Under the pieces are notes generated by a model. That model saw only the letters and a program-made list of their open reading frames with translations. It did no database searches and was not told the origin of the DNA. Positions 1 to 8,798 of a stretch of 64,000 bases of DNA are shown here, piece after piece. The stretch's first letter is position 1. Each line of letters starts with the position of its first letter. The DNA is from Paraburkholderia sediminicola. Lineage in GTDB: Bacteria; Pseudomonadota; Gammaproteobacteria; Burkholderiales; Burkholderiaceae. A program made the translations under genes and the position numbers. Location of the stretch: NCBI RefSeq assembly GCF_902859805.1, contig NZ_CADIKC010000004.1, positions 62,001-126,000 on the forward strand, in the 5' to 3' direction.

Positions 1-960
1 CGTCCGGTCCCACGGAAACAGCTTCCGACCGACATAGGCGAGCACTAGGTCGGTACCTAGTCCAATGATCCCGATCATCATGATCGCCGCGTAGACGTTG
101 TCGAAATGCTCATAGCGCGCCTGTTGCGTGATGTACCACGTGATACCGGAGCTGGTGCCGACCAGTTCCGCCACGATCAGATAAGTCCACGCCCAGCCGA
201 GCAGAATGCGCTGATCGCGGTACAGATCAGGCAGGATGCCGGGAATCACTACGTGCGTGAGCAGTTTGAGTTTCTTCGTGCCAAGCGTCATCGCCGCTTC
301 GAACAGGCCGTACTCCAGCTTGCGCGTGGTGTTAGCCACGATCAGCACCTGCTGGAACAGCGTGCCGATCACGATGATGGCAATCTTCGGACCGTCATAA
401 ATGCCGAGGATCGCTACCATCAACGCACCGAACGCGGGTGCCGGCAAGTAGCGGAAGAACTCGAAAAACGGCTCCTGCAGCCGCGCAATCGCGCTGTAAG
501 TCCCGCAGACAATGCCGATCGGCACGCCGATCACAGACGACAGCACAAAACCCCAGAAGATCACCTGGATGCTGTGCCACAGGCTTTGATGCAGCCATAC
601 GCCGTCGCGCGAGGCGGGCGGCGTCGTGAACGCGGTGTAGAACGCACGCAGCACTTCGTGGGGCGCGGGCAGGTACACCGGGTTGACCGGCTCGCCCGTC
701 GGCAACGACGTGTGGCAGGCTTGCGCGTGGCTCAGTTCATCGGCGAACACCTCTTTGTCGACCCGCATGCCGGGCTGAAAATAGTCGACGCTGCCCGGAC
801 TTTCGACGAGCACCTGCGGATGCCAGACGAACGGCACGTAGCTGACGATGCACCACACGAGAACCGGCAGCAAAAACGAGCCGAAGCCCAATAGCCACTT
901 GCCGCGTGAGGAGAGTTCGCGGCGCACTGCGAACCAGTCGCTTCTGTTAATGACGGTCAT
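1..960 (-). CDS. ABC transporter permease of the urea carboxylase (guanidine) type, 3' part beyond the window
   Basis: Inner-membrane permease of the SsuC/TauC type. The frame is open from the ATG at 960 to base 1, giving 320 residues without a stop, so the C-terminus lies off the left edge. A hydrophobic segment at about residues 20-42 is followed by a long periplasmic stretch and then the transport domain, with an EAA-type loop reading EAAMTLGTKKLKLL. Such permeases accompany urea/guanidine carboxylase operons. GGAG stands 7-10 bases before the ATG. It is the last visible gene of the operon and probably works with the binding protein at 9716-10759; the ATPase is presumably further left. The substrate, guanidine or urea, is inferred. 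Confidence 0.85.
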   Translation of the reverse strand, partial: MTVINRSDWFAVRRELSSRGKWLLGFGSFLLPVLVWCIVSYVPFVWHPQVLVESPGSVDYFQPGMRVDKEVFADELSHAQACHTSLPTGEPVNPVYLPAPHEVLRAFYTAFTTPPASRDGVWLHQSLWHSIQVIFWGFVLSSVIGVPIGIVCGTYSAIARLQEPFFEFFRYLPAPAFGALMVAILGIYDGPKIAIIVIGTLFQQVLIVANTTRKLEYGLFEAAMTLGTKKLKLLTHVVIPGILPDLYRDQRILLGWAWTYLIVAELVGTSSGITWYITQQARYEHFDNVYAAIMMIGIIGLGTDLVLAYVGRKLFPWDRT

Positions 961-1069
961 GGGGTTCTCCGGGGCAGCGTTCGGTATCGGAAGTCGATGC
1001 GCCTGAGTTGCGGCGTGACTGCAGTGCCACAAGCAACATCGATTTGAACAGTTCGTCGGCTTGCTTCAT
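947..1069 (-). CDS. small 40-codon ORF translationally coupled to the carboxylase gene
   Basis: A 40-residue ORF beginning MKQADELFKSMLLVAL. Its ATG overlaps the carboxylase stop codon as ATGA, and a full AAGGAGG stands 10 bases upstream, inside the carboxylase coding end. Its stop lies 14 bases inside the permease gene, so it fills the junction exactly. The first half could form a short amphipathic helix; the second half is polar and probably unstructured. I recognise no family. It may be a real small protein or a leader that couples permease translation to the carboxylase. The strong ribosome site is the main evidence. Confidence 0.5.
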   Translation of the reverse strand: MKQADELFKSMLLVALQSRRNSGASTSDTERCPGEPHDRH

Positions 1070-4000
1070 TTGCACGTCGCCTCCTTGGTGGTCCCGGCCG
1101 CCACGTCGGCACGCAGCACCATCAAACGCTGACCCGCGACAACCGCCGCACCGGTCGCACAATCGATCGTTTCGATCACACCGTCTTCGGTGACGGCAAC
1201 GGACACTTCCATCTTCATCGATTCGACGATTGCCACCACCTGGCCTTCGCTCACACGCTCGCCTTCGCTGACGAGCAGTTTCCAGACGCTGCCCGAGACA
1301 TCGGCGACGATGCTCTGCTGACCGGCCGCCAGTGCGTCGTCCGCCCCGTTGCCGGTGGCCGAACCCGCACCACTACCCGACTCGCCGACATACTCGGCGT
1401 GGCCCGCGGCATTCCAGCGTTCGCGCTCTTCGTCGAACGCTGCCTGTTGCAGGCGCTTGAACGCGGAGATCGATTCGGCTTCATCGTTCAGGAAGCGGTT
1501 GTACGCGCCGAGGTCGAAGACCGATTCCTCGATTTTCAGACTCGTGCGACCCGCAATGAAGTCGGCGCGCAGCTCAGCCAGCTCGGCCTCGCTGACTTCG
1601 TAGAAGCGAATCTCGTCGAAAAACCGCAATAACCACGGCTTGCCGGCTTCGAATTCGCGCGTGGTGCGATAGCGGTTCCACATCTGCACGGTGCGGCCCA
1701 CGAACTGATAGCCGCCCGGCCCTTCCATGCCATACACGCACAGATAGGCGCCGCCGATCCCGACCGCGTTTTCCGGCGTCCAGGTGCGCGCCGGGTTGTA
1801 TTTGGTCGTGACGAGCCGGTGACGCGGATCGAGCGGCGTCGCCACCGGCGCGCCGAGATAGACGTCGCCGAGGCCCATAACCAGGTAACGCGCGTCGAAC
1901 ACGATGCGCTTCACGTCGTCGATACTATCCAGACCGTTGATGCGGCGAATGAACTCGATATTGCTCGGACACCAGGGCGCATCGGGCCGCACCGATTGCA
2001 TATAGCGTTCGATCGCGATTCGCGTCGACGGGTCGTCCCACGACAGCGGCAGATGCACGATGCGGTTCGGCACGCGCATCTCGTCGACGGCGGGCAGTTC
2101 GCGCTCGGCCTGCTGAAGATGCGCGAGCAAGGTGTCGTGCGACAGCGTGCGCGGATCGAAATGCACCTGCAGCGAGCGAATGCCCGGCGTGAGATCGACG
2201 ATGCCGGGCAGCCGGTGTGCATCGAGCCAGTTCATCAACGCATGCACGCGAAAACGCAGGTTCAGGTCCAGCATGAGCGGGCCGTATTCGACCAGCACGT
2301 TCTGATCGCCGGAGCGGCGGTAGACCACGCCTGTGCCCTCACCCGCTGATGGATCGCTGTAGAGAATGCAGTCGTGAGTGTTGCGGTCCATCGTCGCCGC
2401 GGTTGCTTCGGTTGCTGCCGACGCCGTCAACGACGTTTGCAAGCGCACCGGTTCGAACCGCACCGTATCCCCCGGCCGAAGTTGCCCGAGCTTCCATAGT
2501 TCATCGCCCACAACCGTCACCGGACAGACAAAGCCTCCAAGGCTCGGACCGTCCGGGCCGAGAATCACCGGCATGTCGCCCGTGAAATCGACCGCGCCGA
2601 CCGCATACGCGTTGTCGTGAATATTCGACGGATGCAGCCCGGCCTCGCCGCCGTCCGTACGCGCCCATTGTGGCTTCGGGCCGATCAGGCGGACTCCTGT
2701 GCGGCTGGAGTTGTAGTGAACCGTCCAGCGCGTGCCGTACAGCATCGCAATGTCGTCGTGCGTGAAGAAGTCCGGCGCACCGTGGGGACCGTCGAGCACA
2801 CTGAGGGTCCAATCGTGCGTCAGCGTCGGCACACGCGCCGGATCGAGTTGCGCACCAGGTTCGCCGCGCCCTGCGTCGGCGGCAAGATGCAGCACGTCGC
2901 CCTTGCGCAAGGCGCGCCCCGCGTGGCCGCCGAACTGGCCCAGCGTGAAGGTGGCCTTGCTGCCAAGATAATCCGGCACCTGCAAGCCGCCCTTGAGCGC
3001 GAGACAGGCACGCATGCCCGCACCGGTCACGCCGCCGAGCTTGAGCACCGAGCCCGCCGGTGCCCGCGTGACCTGCCAGAGCGTGACCGGCTGGCCGTCG
3101 AGTGTGGCGGCGAGCGGCGCGCCGCCCAGCACGAACAGCGTCGCGGTGTTAAAGCGCAGCGTCGCGCCGACCATCGCGCATTCGAGTCCCGCCGCGTCGG
3201 CCGGATTGCCGAGCAGTTCATTGGCGAGCCGGAACGACAGATCGTCCATGGGGCCCGACGGCGGCACGCCGATGTCCCAGTAACCAACCCGTCCCGGCGT
3301 CTGCTGCACGGTGGTCTGCACGCCGCCGTCGAGCACGTCGATGGTGTGCGGCGCGAACATGAAGCGCGTGAGGAAGGCGGTGGTTTGCTCGCCGCGTGCG
3401 AAGGTCGCCGAACCGGCGATGGCGCGCAGATAGTCGAGGTTCGTCTCGATGCCGTAAAGCTGGGTTTGCGCCAACGCGGCGCGCATGGCGGCGAGTGCGG
3501 CATCGCGTGTTGCGCCCTTGACGATGATCTTCGCGAGCAGCGGGTCGTAGAACGCGCTGACTTCGGTGCCGGCGTCGACCCAGGTGTCGACCCGCGCATC
3601 GGCGGCGAAAGCGACGTGGGTCAGCACGCCCGCGCTCGGCTGAAACTGTTTGTGGGGATCTTCAGCGTATAAGCGGACCTGGATGCTCGCACCACTGGGC
3701 GTCGGAGCCAGCGTGTCGAGCGGCGCAAGCGCGCCCTCAGCCTGACGGATCATCCACTCGACCAGGTCGACGCCCGTCACCTCCTCCGTGACGCAATGTT
3801 CGACCTGCAGCCGCGTGTTCACCTCGAGGAAATAGAAGTGCCGCGTATCAGCGTCGAATACGAATTCGACCGTGCCGGCGGATTCATATTTCACGGCCTG
3901 CGCGAGGCGCACGGCGCTTGCGTGCAATGCCGTGCGTTCTGCGTGGGTCAAACCCGGCGCGGGCGTCTCCTCGATCACTTTCTGATTGCGGCGCTGCACC

Positions 4001-4689
4001 GAGCAGTCGCGTTCGCCGAGCGCGATCACGCCGCCCTGGCCGTCGCCGAAAATCTGTACTTCGATGTGACGCGCGTTCTCGACGAATTTCTCAATGTAGA
4101 CGCCCGCGTTCGCGAAGTTAGCCTCGCCAAGCCGCGCAACCGATGCGAACACGCTCTCCAGTTGCCCCGCATCGCGGCACAGCGACATGCCGATGCCGCC
4201 GCCGCCTGCGGTGCTTTTCAGCATCACGGGATAGCCGATCGACTCGGCCGCACCTAGCGCGGTAGTCACGTCAGGCAGTAAACCGGTGCCGGGGAGCAGC
4301 GCCACGTCGTTCGCTCGTGCCAGCTCGCGTGCGGTGTGCTTCAGGCCGAATTCGCGCATCTGCGCGGGGCGTGGCCCGATAAAACGGACGCCCGCGTCTT
4401 CGCATGCCTGCGCGAAAGCCGCATTTTCCGAGAGAAAACCGTAGCCGGGATGTACGGCGTTCGCGCCGGTCGCACGCACCGCTTCGAGAATCGCCGCGCT
4501 ATTCAGATAGCTGGCGGCCGCCACCGCCGGGCCGATGCAGACCGCTTCGTCGGCGAGCATCACGTGCATGGCATGGCGATCGGCCTCTGAATAGACTGCC
4601 ACCGACGCAATGCCGAGGCGTTTAAGCGTGCGAATCACGCGGCAGGCAATTTCACCGCGATTGGCAATCAGGACTTTATCGAATGTCAT
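1066..4689 (-). CDS. urea/guanidine carboxylase, biotin-dependent
   Basis: Biotin-dependent carboxylase of 1207 residues, the usual bacterial length. The order is biotin carboxylase (from MTFDKVLIANRGEIA, PGYGFLSEN at 81-89, ATP-binding GGGGIGM at 162-168), a carboxyltransferase related to KipI/KipA (roughly 460-1100), and a C-terminal biotin carrier with VESMKMEV and biotin lysine K1159. The start at 4689 overlaps the preceding stop as ATGA; the longer open frame upstream reads through the neighbouring gene and is rejected. Enzymes annotated as urea carboxylase that lie under a guanidine-I riboswitch beside DUF1989 proteins are known to carboxylate guanidine, giving carboxyguanidine. That setting holds here, so guanidine is the favoured substrate. 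Confidence 0.93.
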   Translation of the reverse strand: MTFDKVLIANRGEIACRVIRTLKRLGIASVAVYSEADRHAMHVMLADEAVCIGPAVAAASYLNSAAILEAVRATGANAVHPGYGFLSENAAFAQACEDAGVRFIGPRPAQMREFGLKHTARELARANDVALLPGTGLLPDVTTALGAAESIGYPVMLKSTAGGGGIGMSLCRDAGQLESVFASVARLGEANFANAGVYIEKFVENARHIEVQIFGDGQGGVIALGERDCSVQRRNQKVIEETPAPGLTHAERTALHASAVRLAQAVKYESAGTVEFVFDADTRHFYFLEVNTRLQVEHCVTEEVTGVDLVEWMIRQAEGALAPLDTLAPTPSGASIQVRLYAEDPHKQFQPSAGVLTHVAFAADARVDTWVDAGTEVSAFYDPLLAKIIVKGATRDAALAAMRAALAQTQLYGIETNLDYLRAIAGSATFARGEQTTAFLTRFMFAPHTIDVLDGGVQTTVQQTPGRVGYWDIGVPPSGPMDDLSFRLANELLGNPADAAGLECAMVGATLRFNTATLFVLGGAPLAATLDGQPVTLWQVTRAPAGSVLKLGGVTGAGMRACLALKGGLQVPDYLGSKATFTLGQFGGHAGRALRKGDVLHLAADAGRGEPGAQLDPARVPTLTHDWTLSVLDGPHGAPDFFTHDDIAMLYGTRWTVHYNSSRTGVRLIGPKPQWARTDGGEAGLHPSNIHDNAYAVGAVDFTGDMPVILGPDGPSLGGFVCPVTVVGDELWKLGQLRPGDTVRFEPVRLQTSLTASAATEATAATMDRNTHDCILYSDPSAGEGTGVVYRRSGDQNVLVEYGPLMLDLNLRFRVHALMNWLDAHRLPGIVDLTPGIRSLQVHFDPRTLSHDTLLAHLQQAERELPAVDEMRVPNRIVHLPLSWDDPSTRIAIERYMQSVRPDAPWCPSNIEFIRRINGLDSIDDVKRIVFDARYLVMGLGDVYLGAPVATPLDPRHRLVTTKYNPARTWTPENAVGIGGAYLCVYGMEGPGGYQFVGRTVQMWNRYRTTREFEAGKPWLLRFFDEIRFYEVSEAELAELRADFIAGRTSLKIEESVFDLGAYNRFLNDEAESISAFKRLQQAAFDEERERWNAAGHAEYVGESGSGAGSATGNGADDALAAGQQSIVADVSGSVWKLLVSEGERVSEGQVVAIVESMKMEVSVAVTEDGVIETIDCATGAAVVAGQRLMVLRADVAAGTTKEATCK

Positions 4690-5342
4690 TGGGCGTCCCA
4701 GATTGTCAGCCGCACGGGCGTAGGGTTGTAGCCGTTGCACGGATTGTTCAACTGCGGACAGTTCGAGATCAGTACCGTCACGTCCATCTCGGCGCGCATT
4801 TCGACATATTTGCCCGGTGCCGAGATGCCGTCTTCGAAAGTCAGTTTGCCGAGCGGTGTCACCGGCACGTTCATGAAAAAGTTGATATTGCTGACGATGT
4901 CGCGCTTGGTGAGTTGCGTGCCAACGCCGCAAGTGCAATGCGTAATCGCATGTAGGAAACTGTCGCGGCAGCTGTGCATATAGCGTTTGTCGAGCGCGTA
5001 ACGCACTGTGTTGCTCTCTGCGGCGCAGGCGCCGCCGAGCGTATCGTGGCGACCGCAGGTGTCCGCGACAATGGTCAGCATCGGCTTGCCCAGGTTCGAC
5101 ATCAGCACGCTGCCCGCGGACAGATAGAGATTGCGTTGCGCGCGAATCGTGTCCTGCGCGCTGTAGCGTTCGAGCGGATCGCCGCTGTTATAGAACAGCG
5201 TGTCGACGGCCTGATTGCCTTCCAGGTCGAGAATGCGGAACAGCTGGCCGCGTTTGATTTCATGCAGCCACGGCTCGCCTGACGGCAGCGTGAGGTCGTA
5301 GACCGCGTGACGGATGTCGAGTTTGCTTTCAATGATAGGCAT
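4686..5342 (-). CDS. urea carboxylase-associated protein 1, DUF1989 (carboxyguanidine deiminase subunit)
   Basis: DUF1989 protein of 218 residues. With its partner at 5354-6109 it corresponds to urea carboxylase-associated proteins 1 and 2, characterised in other bacteria as carboxyguanidine deiminase CgdAB, which converts carboxyguanidine to allophanate and ammonia. Recognisable stretches are LDLEGNQAVDTLFYN and a Cys-rich segment TCGRHDTLGGACAAES. The ATG at 5342 follows AAGGAGACCCGCG, an excellent ribosome site; longer starts run into the previous gene. The stop overlaps the carboxylase ATG by four bases, which suggests translational coupling of consecutive pathway steps. Confidence 0.88.
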   Translation of the reverse strand: MPIIESKLDIRHAVYDLTLPSGEPWLHEIKRGQLFRILDLEGNQAVDTLFYNSGDPLERYSAQDTIRAQRNLYLSAGSVLMSNLGKPMLTIVADTCGRHDTLGGACAAESNTVRYALDKRYMHSCRDSFLHAITHCTCGVGTQLTKRDIVSNINFFMNVPVTPLGKLTFEDGISAPGKYVEMRAEMDVTVLISNCPQLNNPCNGYNPTPVRLTIWDAQ

Positions 5343-5353
5343 CGCGGGTCTCC

Positions 5354-6109
5354 TTAAACGAACAGACGATCGGTGTTGACGAAGCCGCGCCCGTTCTCTG
5401 GGCAGGCGGCGCGGCAAGGATCGTCGGCCGGTACGGAGGCGTCGGCGGCGTACGCGCGATACGCGATCAGCTTGACGGGGCCCGGTTCGTATTCGGAGGA
5501 AGGGTTCAATGGATGCGGTGCGCTCGAAAACGCGGCGAGCGTGTCCATTTCGAAACGCAGATCGAAGGCGGCGCCGGCAGCGGAATGTCCCGCTACGAAG
5601 TCGAGCGAGCCATCTTCACCGATCGCGAGCTTGCTGAAAAAGTTGATATTGGCGACGAGATCGCGCGTGCCCAGACCGTGCTTGGCCAGTTCGAGCAACA
5701 GGCTGTCGCGGCCGTTGCGGACCATCGCATTGCGATGTTGCTGATAGCGCGCCGCACCGTATTTGTCGGCGAACAGTTCGGCGTCGCCGAGGCCGCCCAG
5801 CGGATCGTGCCAGCCGAGCGTATCGGCGGTGATCGACGCCATCACGCGGCCCATATCCGAATAGAGCACGTGGCCGCGCGTGAGATGCGCGGTGTGCTGC
5901 GCCTTCAAGGTATCGGCCATGTTGTAGCGTTCGAGCGGTTCGTCGTGCCGGTAGAACACGGCGGCCAGATTGGCGCCGCCCTCGGGATCGACGATGCGCA
6001 GCGCCATGCCACGGCGCAGCACGCCGGACCAATGCGTGCCGGCAGGAATCACGGTTTCCCACAACACATGCGGGATCGGTGCGAGATCGACTGAGATTTG
6101 CGTCGACAT
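5354..6109 (-). CDS. urea carboxylase-associated protein 2, DUF1989 (carboxyguanidine deiminase subunit)
   Basis: DUF1989 protein of 251 residues, paralogous to the next gene (compare ILDLEGNQAVDTLFYN with IVDPEGGANLAAVFYR). It is the first gene of the operon and the probable second subunit of carboxyguanidine deiminase. I chose the ATG at 6109 (MSTQISVDLAPI) because GGAG lies just upstream; the longer frame to 6229 would place codons inside the conserved riboswitch core. Eleven bases separate it from the next start. Expression should depend on guanidine binding to the leader at 6167-6313. Confidence 0.86.
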   Translation of the reverse strand: MSTQISVDLAPIPHVLWETVIPAGTHWSGVLRRGMALRIVDPEGGANLAAVFYRHDEPLERYNMADTLKAQHTAHLTRGHVLYSDMGRVMASITADTLGWHDPLGGLGDAELFADKYGAARYQQHRNAMVRNGRDSLLLELAKHGLGTRDLVANINFFSKLAIGEDGSLDFVAGHSAAGAAFDLRFEMDTLAAFSSAPHPLNPSSEYEPGPVKLIAYRAYAADASVPADDPCRAACPENGRGFVNTDRLFV

Positions 6110-6166
6110 GGAGGCTCCAGGTATCGGTTGGGAAAAAGCATGAGAGGGCGATTGACCGACATCGCG

Positions 6167-6313
6167 ACCTCCCGGGCTTTTATCCCTCCGTGGAGCCTCG
6201 CCGGCGCCTTGAAAGAAGGTGAACGGCAAGACCGGATTGCTCTCGGACCAGACATCGTGTGCGCGCTTTTAAGCCTTCTGGAAGCCTCTAACGCGATACG
6301 ACCGGAACCCTAG
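6167..6313 (-). ncRNA. guanidine-I riboswitch (ykkC class) upstream of the carboxylase operon
   Basis: Read on the minus strand, the leader contains the hallmarks of the ykkC/guanidine-I aptamer in order: CTAGGGTTCCGG at the 5' end (6313 downward), TCTGGTCCGAGAGCAATCC, and GGATAAAAGCCCGGGAGG at the 3' end. The conserved CTGGTCCGAGAG and AAAGCCCGGGAG blocks are unmistakable. It ends about 58 bases before the chosen start of the first gene. Downstream lies a GCGAT/ATCGC hairpin that could belong to the expression platform, but I see no canonical intrinsic terminator, so the control mechanism is unclear. Confidence 0.93.
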
Positions 6314-6362
6314 CGATCCTGAAGATGATGCAAATTACTTCGCACCTCTCGCTGCATAGCTA

Positions 6363-6378
6363 AGCGAGTTGCGTGCCA
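6363..6378 (-). promoter_or_regulatory. candidate sigma-54 (-24/-12) promoter for the guanidine carboxylase operon
   Basis: The minus strand reads TGGCACGCAACTCGCT. The GG and GC elements are separated by exactly 10 bases, as required for RpoN, and TGGCACG matches the -24 consensus fully; TCGCT differs from TTGCT by one base. Transcription would begin near 6352, about 40 bases before the riboswitch. The promoter at 9360-9375 has the same layout. Assignment is from sequence pattern only. Confidence 0.68.
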
Positions 6379-6759
6379 GCGTGATGTGGCTGATGCCGCC
6401 GGCGCATTGTGCGCAAGGGTTTGAATGGTATTGGCGGCTCAATGCAGCATGCAGAGGTTCATTGGCGTGATGGCACACGCACCACGGCTGATGGCAAATC
6501 GGCACCAGTTAAATGCGTGAAGCACCATGATTGGGCTGCGTAATCACGTGTCTGACGATGTGTAGGCGCTCGGCACGATGGCACGGTGTGTGCAAGCTAT
6601 TACGCCACACTCACCATTCCCTCATCTGACCATGCTCACGCTTGCCACGCTTCGCCGCACGCTCTACACGCTGATGTCGGCACGTTTCATCGAATTGCAA
6701 AAGCAACGGCGCCGCTCGTAGACGAGGCGGCGGCGTAGTTCTAGTGCAGGCGGTTCCTG
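6379..6759. other. intergenic region without a convincing gene
   Basis: About 380 bases between the candidate promoter and the 3' end of the oxygenase gene. A 29-codon ATG frame at 6632-6721 has no ribosome site and I do not call it. Several GCAC and GTGC half-sites occur, for example around 6450-6600, which could include sites for an enhancer-binding protein such as NtrC, but none matches the expected dyad spacing well enough to mark. Confidence 0.4.
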
Positions 6760-7818
6760 CTAGACAACATCCTGCTCGGTGCCCGCATAACGAGCCTGTT
6801 GCCCAAAGCTCGCCAACCCCTTCGATCCCTCCGGCAGCGTCAACTCACCGCGTTCGAGACGCTGCTTCAAATAGGTAAAACTCTGCGCCGTCTGCGCAAA
6901 CAGATGATCGCCCGCTGAAACCGGCGGGTATTTCGCTACCGCTTCGGGTGTCGCGAACTGCCGCAGTGGCGCGACCACGGTGGGGTAGTCGCAGGCAAAA
7001 AAGAGCGGAAACGAATAGCGCTCTTCCCTCACCTTGCGCACGCGATGTGACGTCGCCACATACGTGCCACCCGTCCACACCTCCAGCATGTCGCCGATGT
7101 TCACGACGAATGCGTTGTCGACCGGTGGCGCGTCGATCCACTCACCTTCGCCGTTCATCACTTCGAGGCCGGGGGCTGTCGGCAGCAGGATCGTGAAGCA
7201 CTCGTAGTCCGTGTGCGCGCCGATGCCCGGCCGGTCTTCCGCGGACGGGTCGAAGGGATAGTGAAGCAGGCGCAATTGACTCGGGGGCTTCTGCAAGTAG
7301 CTGTCGAAATGCGTCTCCGGCAAGCCGAGTGCGAGCGAGAAGCCACGGAACAACGCGCGGCCGAGCGCGAACGCCGCCTCGTAATAGCCGCTGACGGCTT
7401 CACGAAAGCCCGGCTGCTCGGGCCACATATTCGGCCCGAGCATCGGCGTGCCGGCCTGGACATCCGGGTCGTCGAGCGGCAACTCCCGGCCCGTGTCGAA
7501 GCCTTCCTTCCTGTCGCGCTTGCCGCCTGCAAAAACCTCTTCGCCTTCGGGTACATAGCCGCGATGCGCAATCGATTTGCCGATGTAGTAGCGCATTTTC
7601 CAATCGTCGGGGGCGGCGAAAAACTGCTTGGCCTGTTCTATGAGCGCCGCTTGCTGTGCGCGTGAGATCTGATGGCCAGTGACATAGAAAAAGCCCGCGT
7701 CACGCGCCGCGCGGTCGAGTTCGCGTGCAGTTGCAAGACGCTGGTCCGGGTCGTCGCTAAAGAGGCCGCTGACGTCGACAACCGGTAAACGGTCGAAACA
7801 GGTGTGGGATTGGCTCAT
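6760..7818 (-). CDS. 2-oxoglutarate/Fe(II)-dependent dioxygenase, isopenicillin N synthase-like
   Basis: Cytoplasmic oxygenase of 352 residues with the DIOX_N start (LPVVDVSGLF, then ARDAGFFYVTGHQI) and a C-terminal double-stranded beta-helix. The metal triad is visible as HTD in GAHTDYECFTILL and the distal His in ATSHRVRKV, followed by the 2-oxoglutarate-binding RYSFPLFF. It is probably co-transcribed after the TIM-barrel gene, nine bases separating stop and start. Enzymes of this superfamily hydroxylate amino acids and other small molecules. The substrate cannot be read from sequence; the position between two guanidine-responsive transcripts makes guanidino compounds worth considering, but that is inference. 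Confidence 0.85.
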   Translation of the reverse strand: MSQSHTCFDRLPVVDVSGLFSDDPDQRLATARELDRAARDAGFFYVTGHQISRAQQAALIEQAKQFFAAPDDWKMRYYIGKSIAHRGYVPEGEEVFAGGKRDRKEGFDTGRELPLDDPDVQAGTPMLGPNMWPEQPGFREAVSGYYEAAFALGRALFRGFSLALGLPETHFDSYLQKPPSQLRLLHYPFDPSAEDRPGIGAHTDYECFTILLPTAPGLEVMNGEGEWIDAPPVDNAFVVNIGDMLEVWTGGTYVATSHRVRKVREERYSFPLFFACDYPTVVAPLRQFATPEAVAKYPPVSAGDHLFAQTAQSFTYLKQRLERGELTLPEGSKGLASFGQQARYAGTEQDVV

Positions 7819-7827
7819 GAGTTTGGC

Positions 7828-8766
7828 CTATGCGTGCAGTGGTTCAGCGGGCGATTGAATCGGCGAATGCGTTTGCGCGGGCAGGTTCGTTTGCGATTCG
7901 GCTTGCAGGCCGCCACGCGCCTCGCGTCCGGCGAGAAACGCCGCGATGTGACGTCGCTCCTCACGCCCCATCCACGTATTGATCTCCCACAGATCGGCCA
8001 CCGGCGCATTCGTGAACGGCAAAGTGTGCAGATAACCGTCGGGGCCGAATTCGGGTGTCATCGTCGTTGTCGTATAGCCCTTCTCGATCTGTGCGCTCCA
8101 CAACGCCTCCCAGATCCGCTGGTGCGAGGCGAGGCAGTCCGCGTATTCGGGTGCAGCCGGATGCGGAACCTGCGGACCTTGCGGATAGCCAACACGCCCG
8201 TGCAGATGGTGCGCATGCGGCGCAAGCTCAAGAATCGTCTCCCACTCGCCGTCGAGCAGACGCTCACACACCGACACCCAATGGCTGAAATCGCAAGTCA
8301 GCCTGAGGTCCGGCACAGCACGCGCGACGTCGCGGGTAATCCACGGGTTGTAGAACGAGCGGCCGCGGTGCGTCTCGAAGCTGCAGGTCACCTCGTGCTT
8401 CGCGGCAATCTCCACTGCGCGCGCGAAGAAATCCACCTGGGTGGCGGCCGGCCATGCGTCGCACCCCGCCATCACATTGAAAAAGCGTGGCTTGAGCGGC
8501 TTGCCCCACGCGATCTTTTCTTCGAAGTCGCGCAGGTGGTCCGCGGGTGTGGCGGACCGTTCCGGCACATAACTGCCCGCAGTCGTAATTTCCGCGATGA
8601 ACTCGAGACGTTCATCCGCAATTGCCTGCGCAAACGCTTCACGCTCAACTCCATCGGCCGGAACGGGCGCTTCGATACCGTCGAACCCGGCGGCGCGTAC
8701 CAGTGGCGCCGCATCGTGCGGACCGCCATCGAATCCCCAGAACGTCTTGAACAGTTCGAATTTCAT
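7828..8766 (-). CDS. TIM-barrel protein, sugar phosphate isomerase/epimerase family
   Basis: AP-endonuclease-2-like TIM barrel of 312 residues. I start at MKFELFKTFWGF (8766), because the 27 residues before it in the open frame cross the operator-like palindrome and are not typical of the family. Features include GFDGIEAPVP, a Glu in CSFETHRGRSF, the Asp-His pair in LTCDFSHWVSV and HLHGRVG, consistent with a divalent-metal site made of Glu, Asp and His residues. These proteins isomerise or cleave sugars and related hydroxy acids. It heads a two-gene unit with the oxygenase downstream. The reaction is unknown. Confidence 0.8.
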   Translation of the reverse strand: MKFELFKTFWGFDGGPHDAAPLVRAAGFDGIEAPVPADGVEREAFAQAIADERLEFIAEITTAGSYVPERSATPADHLRDFEEKIAWGKPLKPRFFNVMAGCDAWPAATQVDFFARAVEIAAKHEVTCSFETHRGRSFYNPWITRDVARAVPDLRLTCDFSHWVSVCERLLDGEWETILELAPHAHHLHGRVGYPQGPQVPHPAAPEYADCLASHQRIWEALWSAQIEKGYTTTTMTPEFGPDGYLHTLPFTNAPVADLWEINTWMGREERRHIAAFLAGREARGGLQAESQTNLPAQTHSPIQSPAEPLHA

Positions 8767-8778
8767 CGCCGCTCCAAG

Positions 8779-8798
8779 TGCATGCAAAATTGCATGCA
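8779..8798. promoter_or_regulatory. near-perfect palindrome, likely operator
   Basis: Two 9-base arms, TGCATGCAA and TTGCATGCA, are separated by AA. The element lies 12 bases upstream of the TIM-barrel start, in the divergent region shared with the winged-helix gene at 8923. Two direct repeats of TTCCGGCGCG (8854-8863 and 8870-8879) lie nearer that gene. Position and symmetry suggest a dimeric repressor site; the binding protein is unknown, with the adjacent winged-helix protein or a GntR factor as candidates. Confidence 0.55.

Noticed and set aside
106..894. 262-codon open frame on the plus strand
   Set aside because: Lies opposite the ABC permease, whose frame encodes a clear membrane protein; the opposite frame is Arg/His-rich with no family features, typical of GC-rich antisense frames.
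2617..3672. 351-codon open frame on the plus strand
   Set aside because: Antisense to the carboxyltransferase part of the carboxylase gene; no ribosome site and no recognisable domain.
6110..6229. N-terminal extension of the first DUF1989 gene
   Set aside because: Its codons would cover the conserved 3' core of the guanidine-I riboswitch; a proper ribosome site precedes the ATG at 6109.
6632..6721. 29-codon ORF on the plus strand
   Set aside because: No ribosome site and no link to neighbouring genes.
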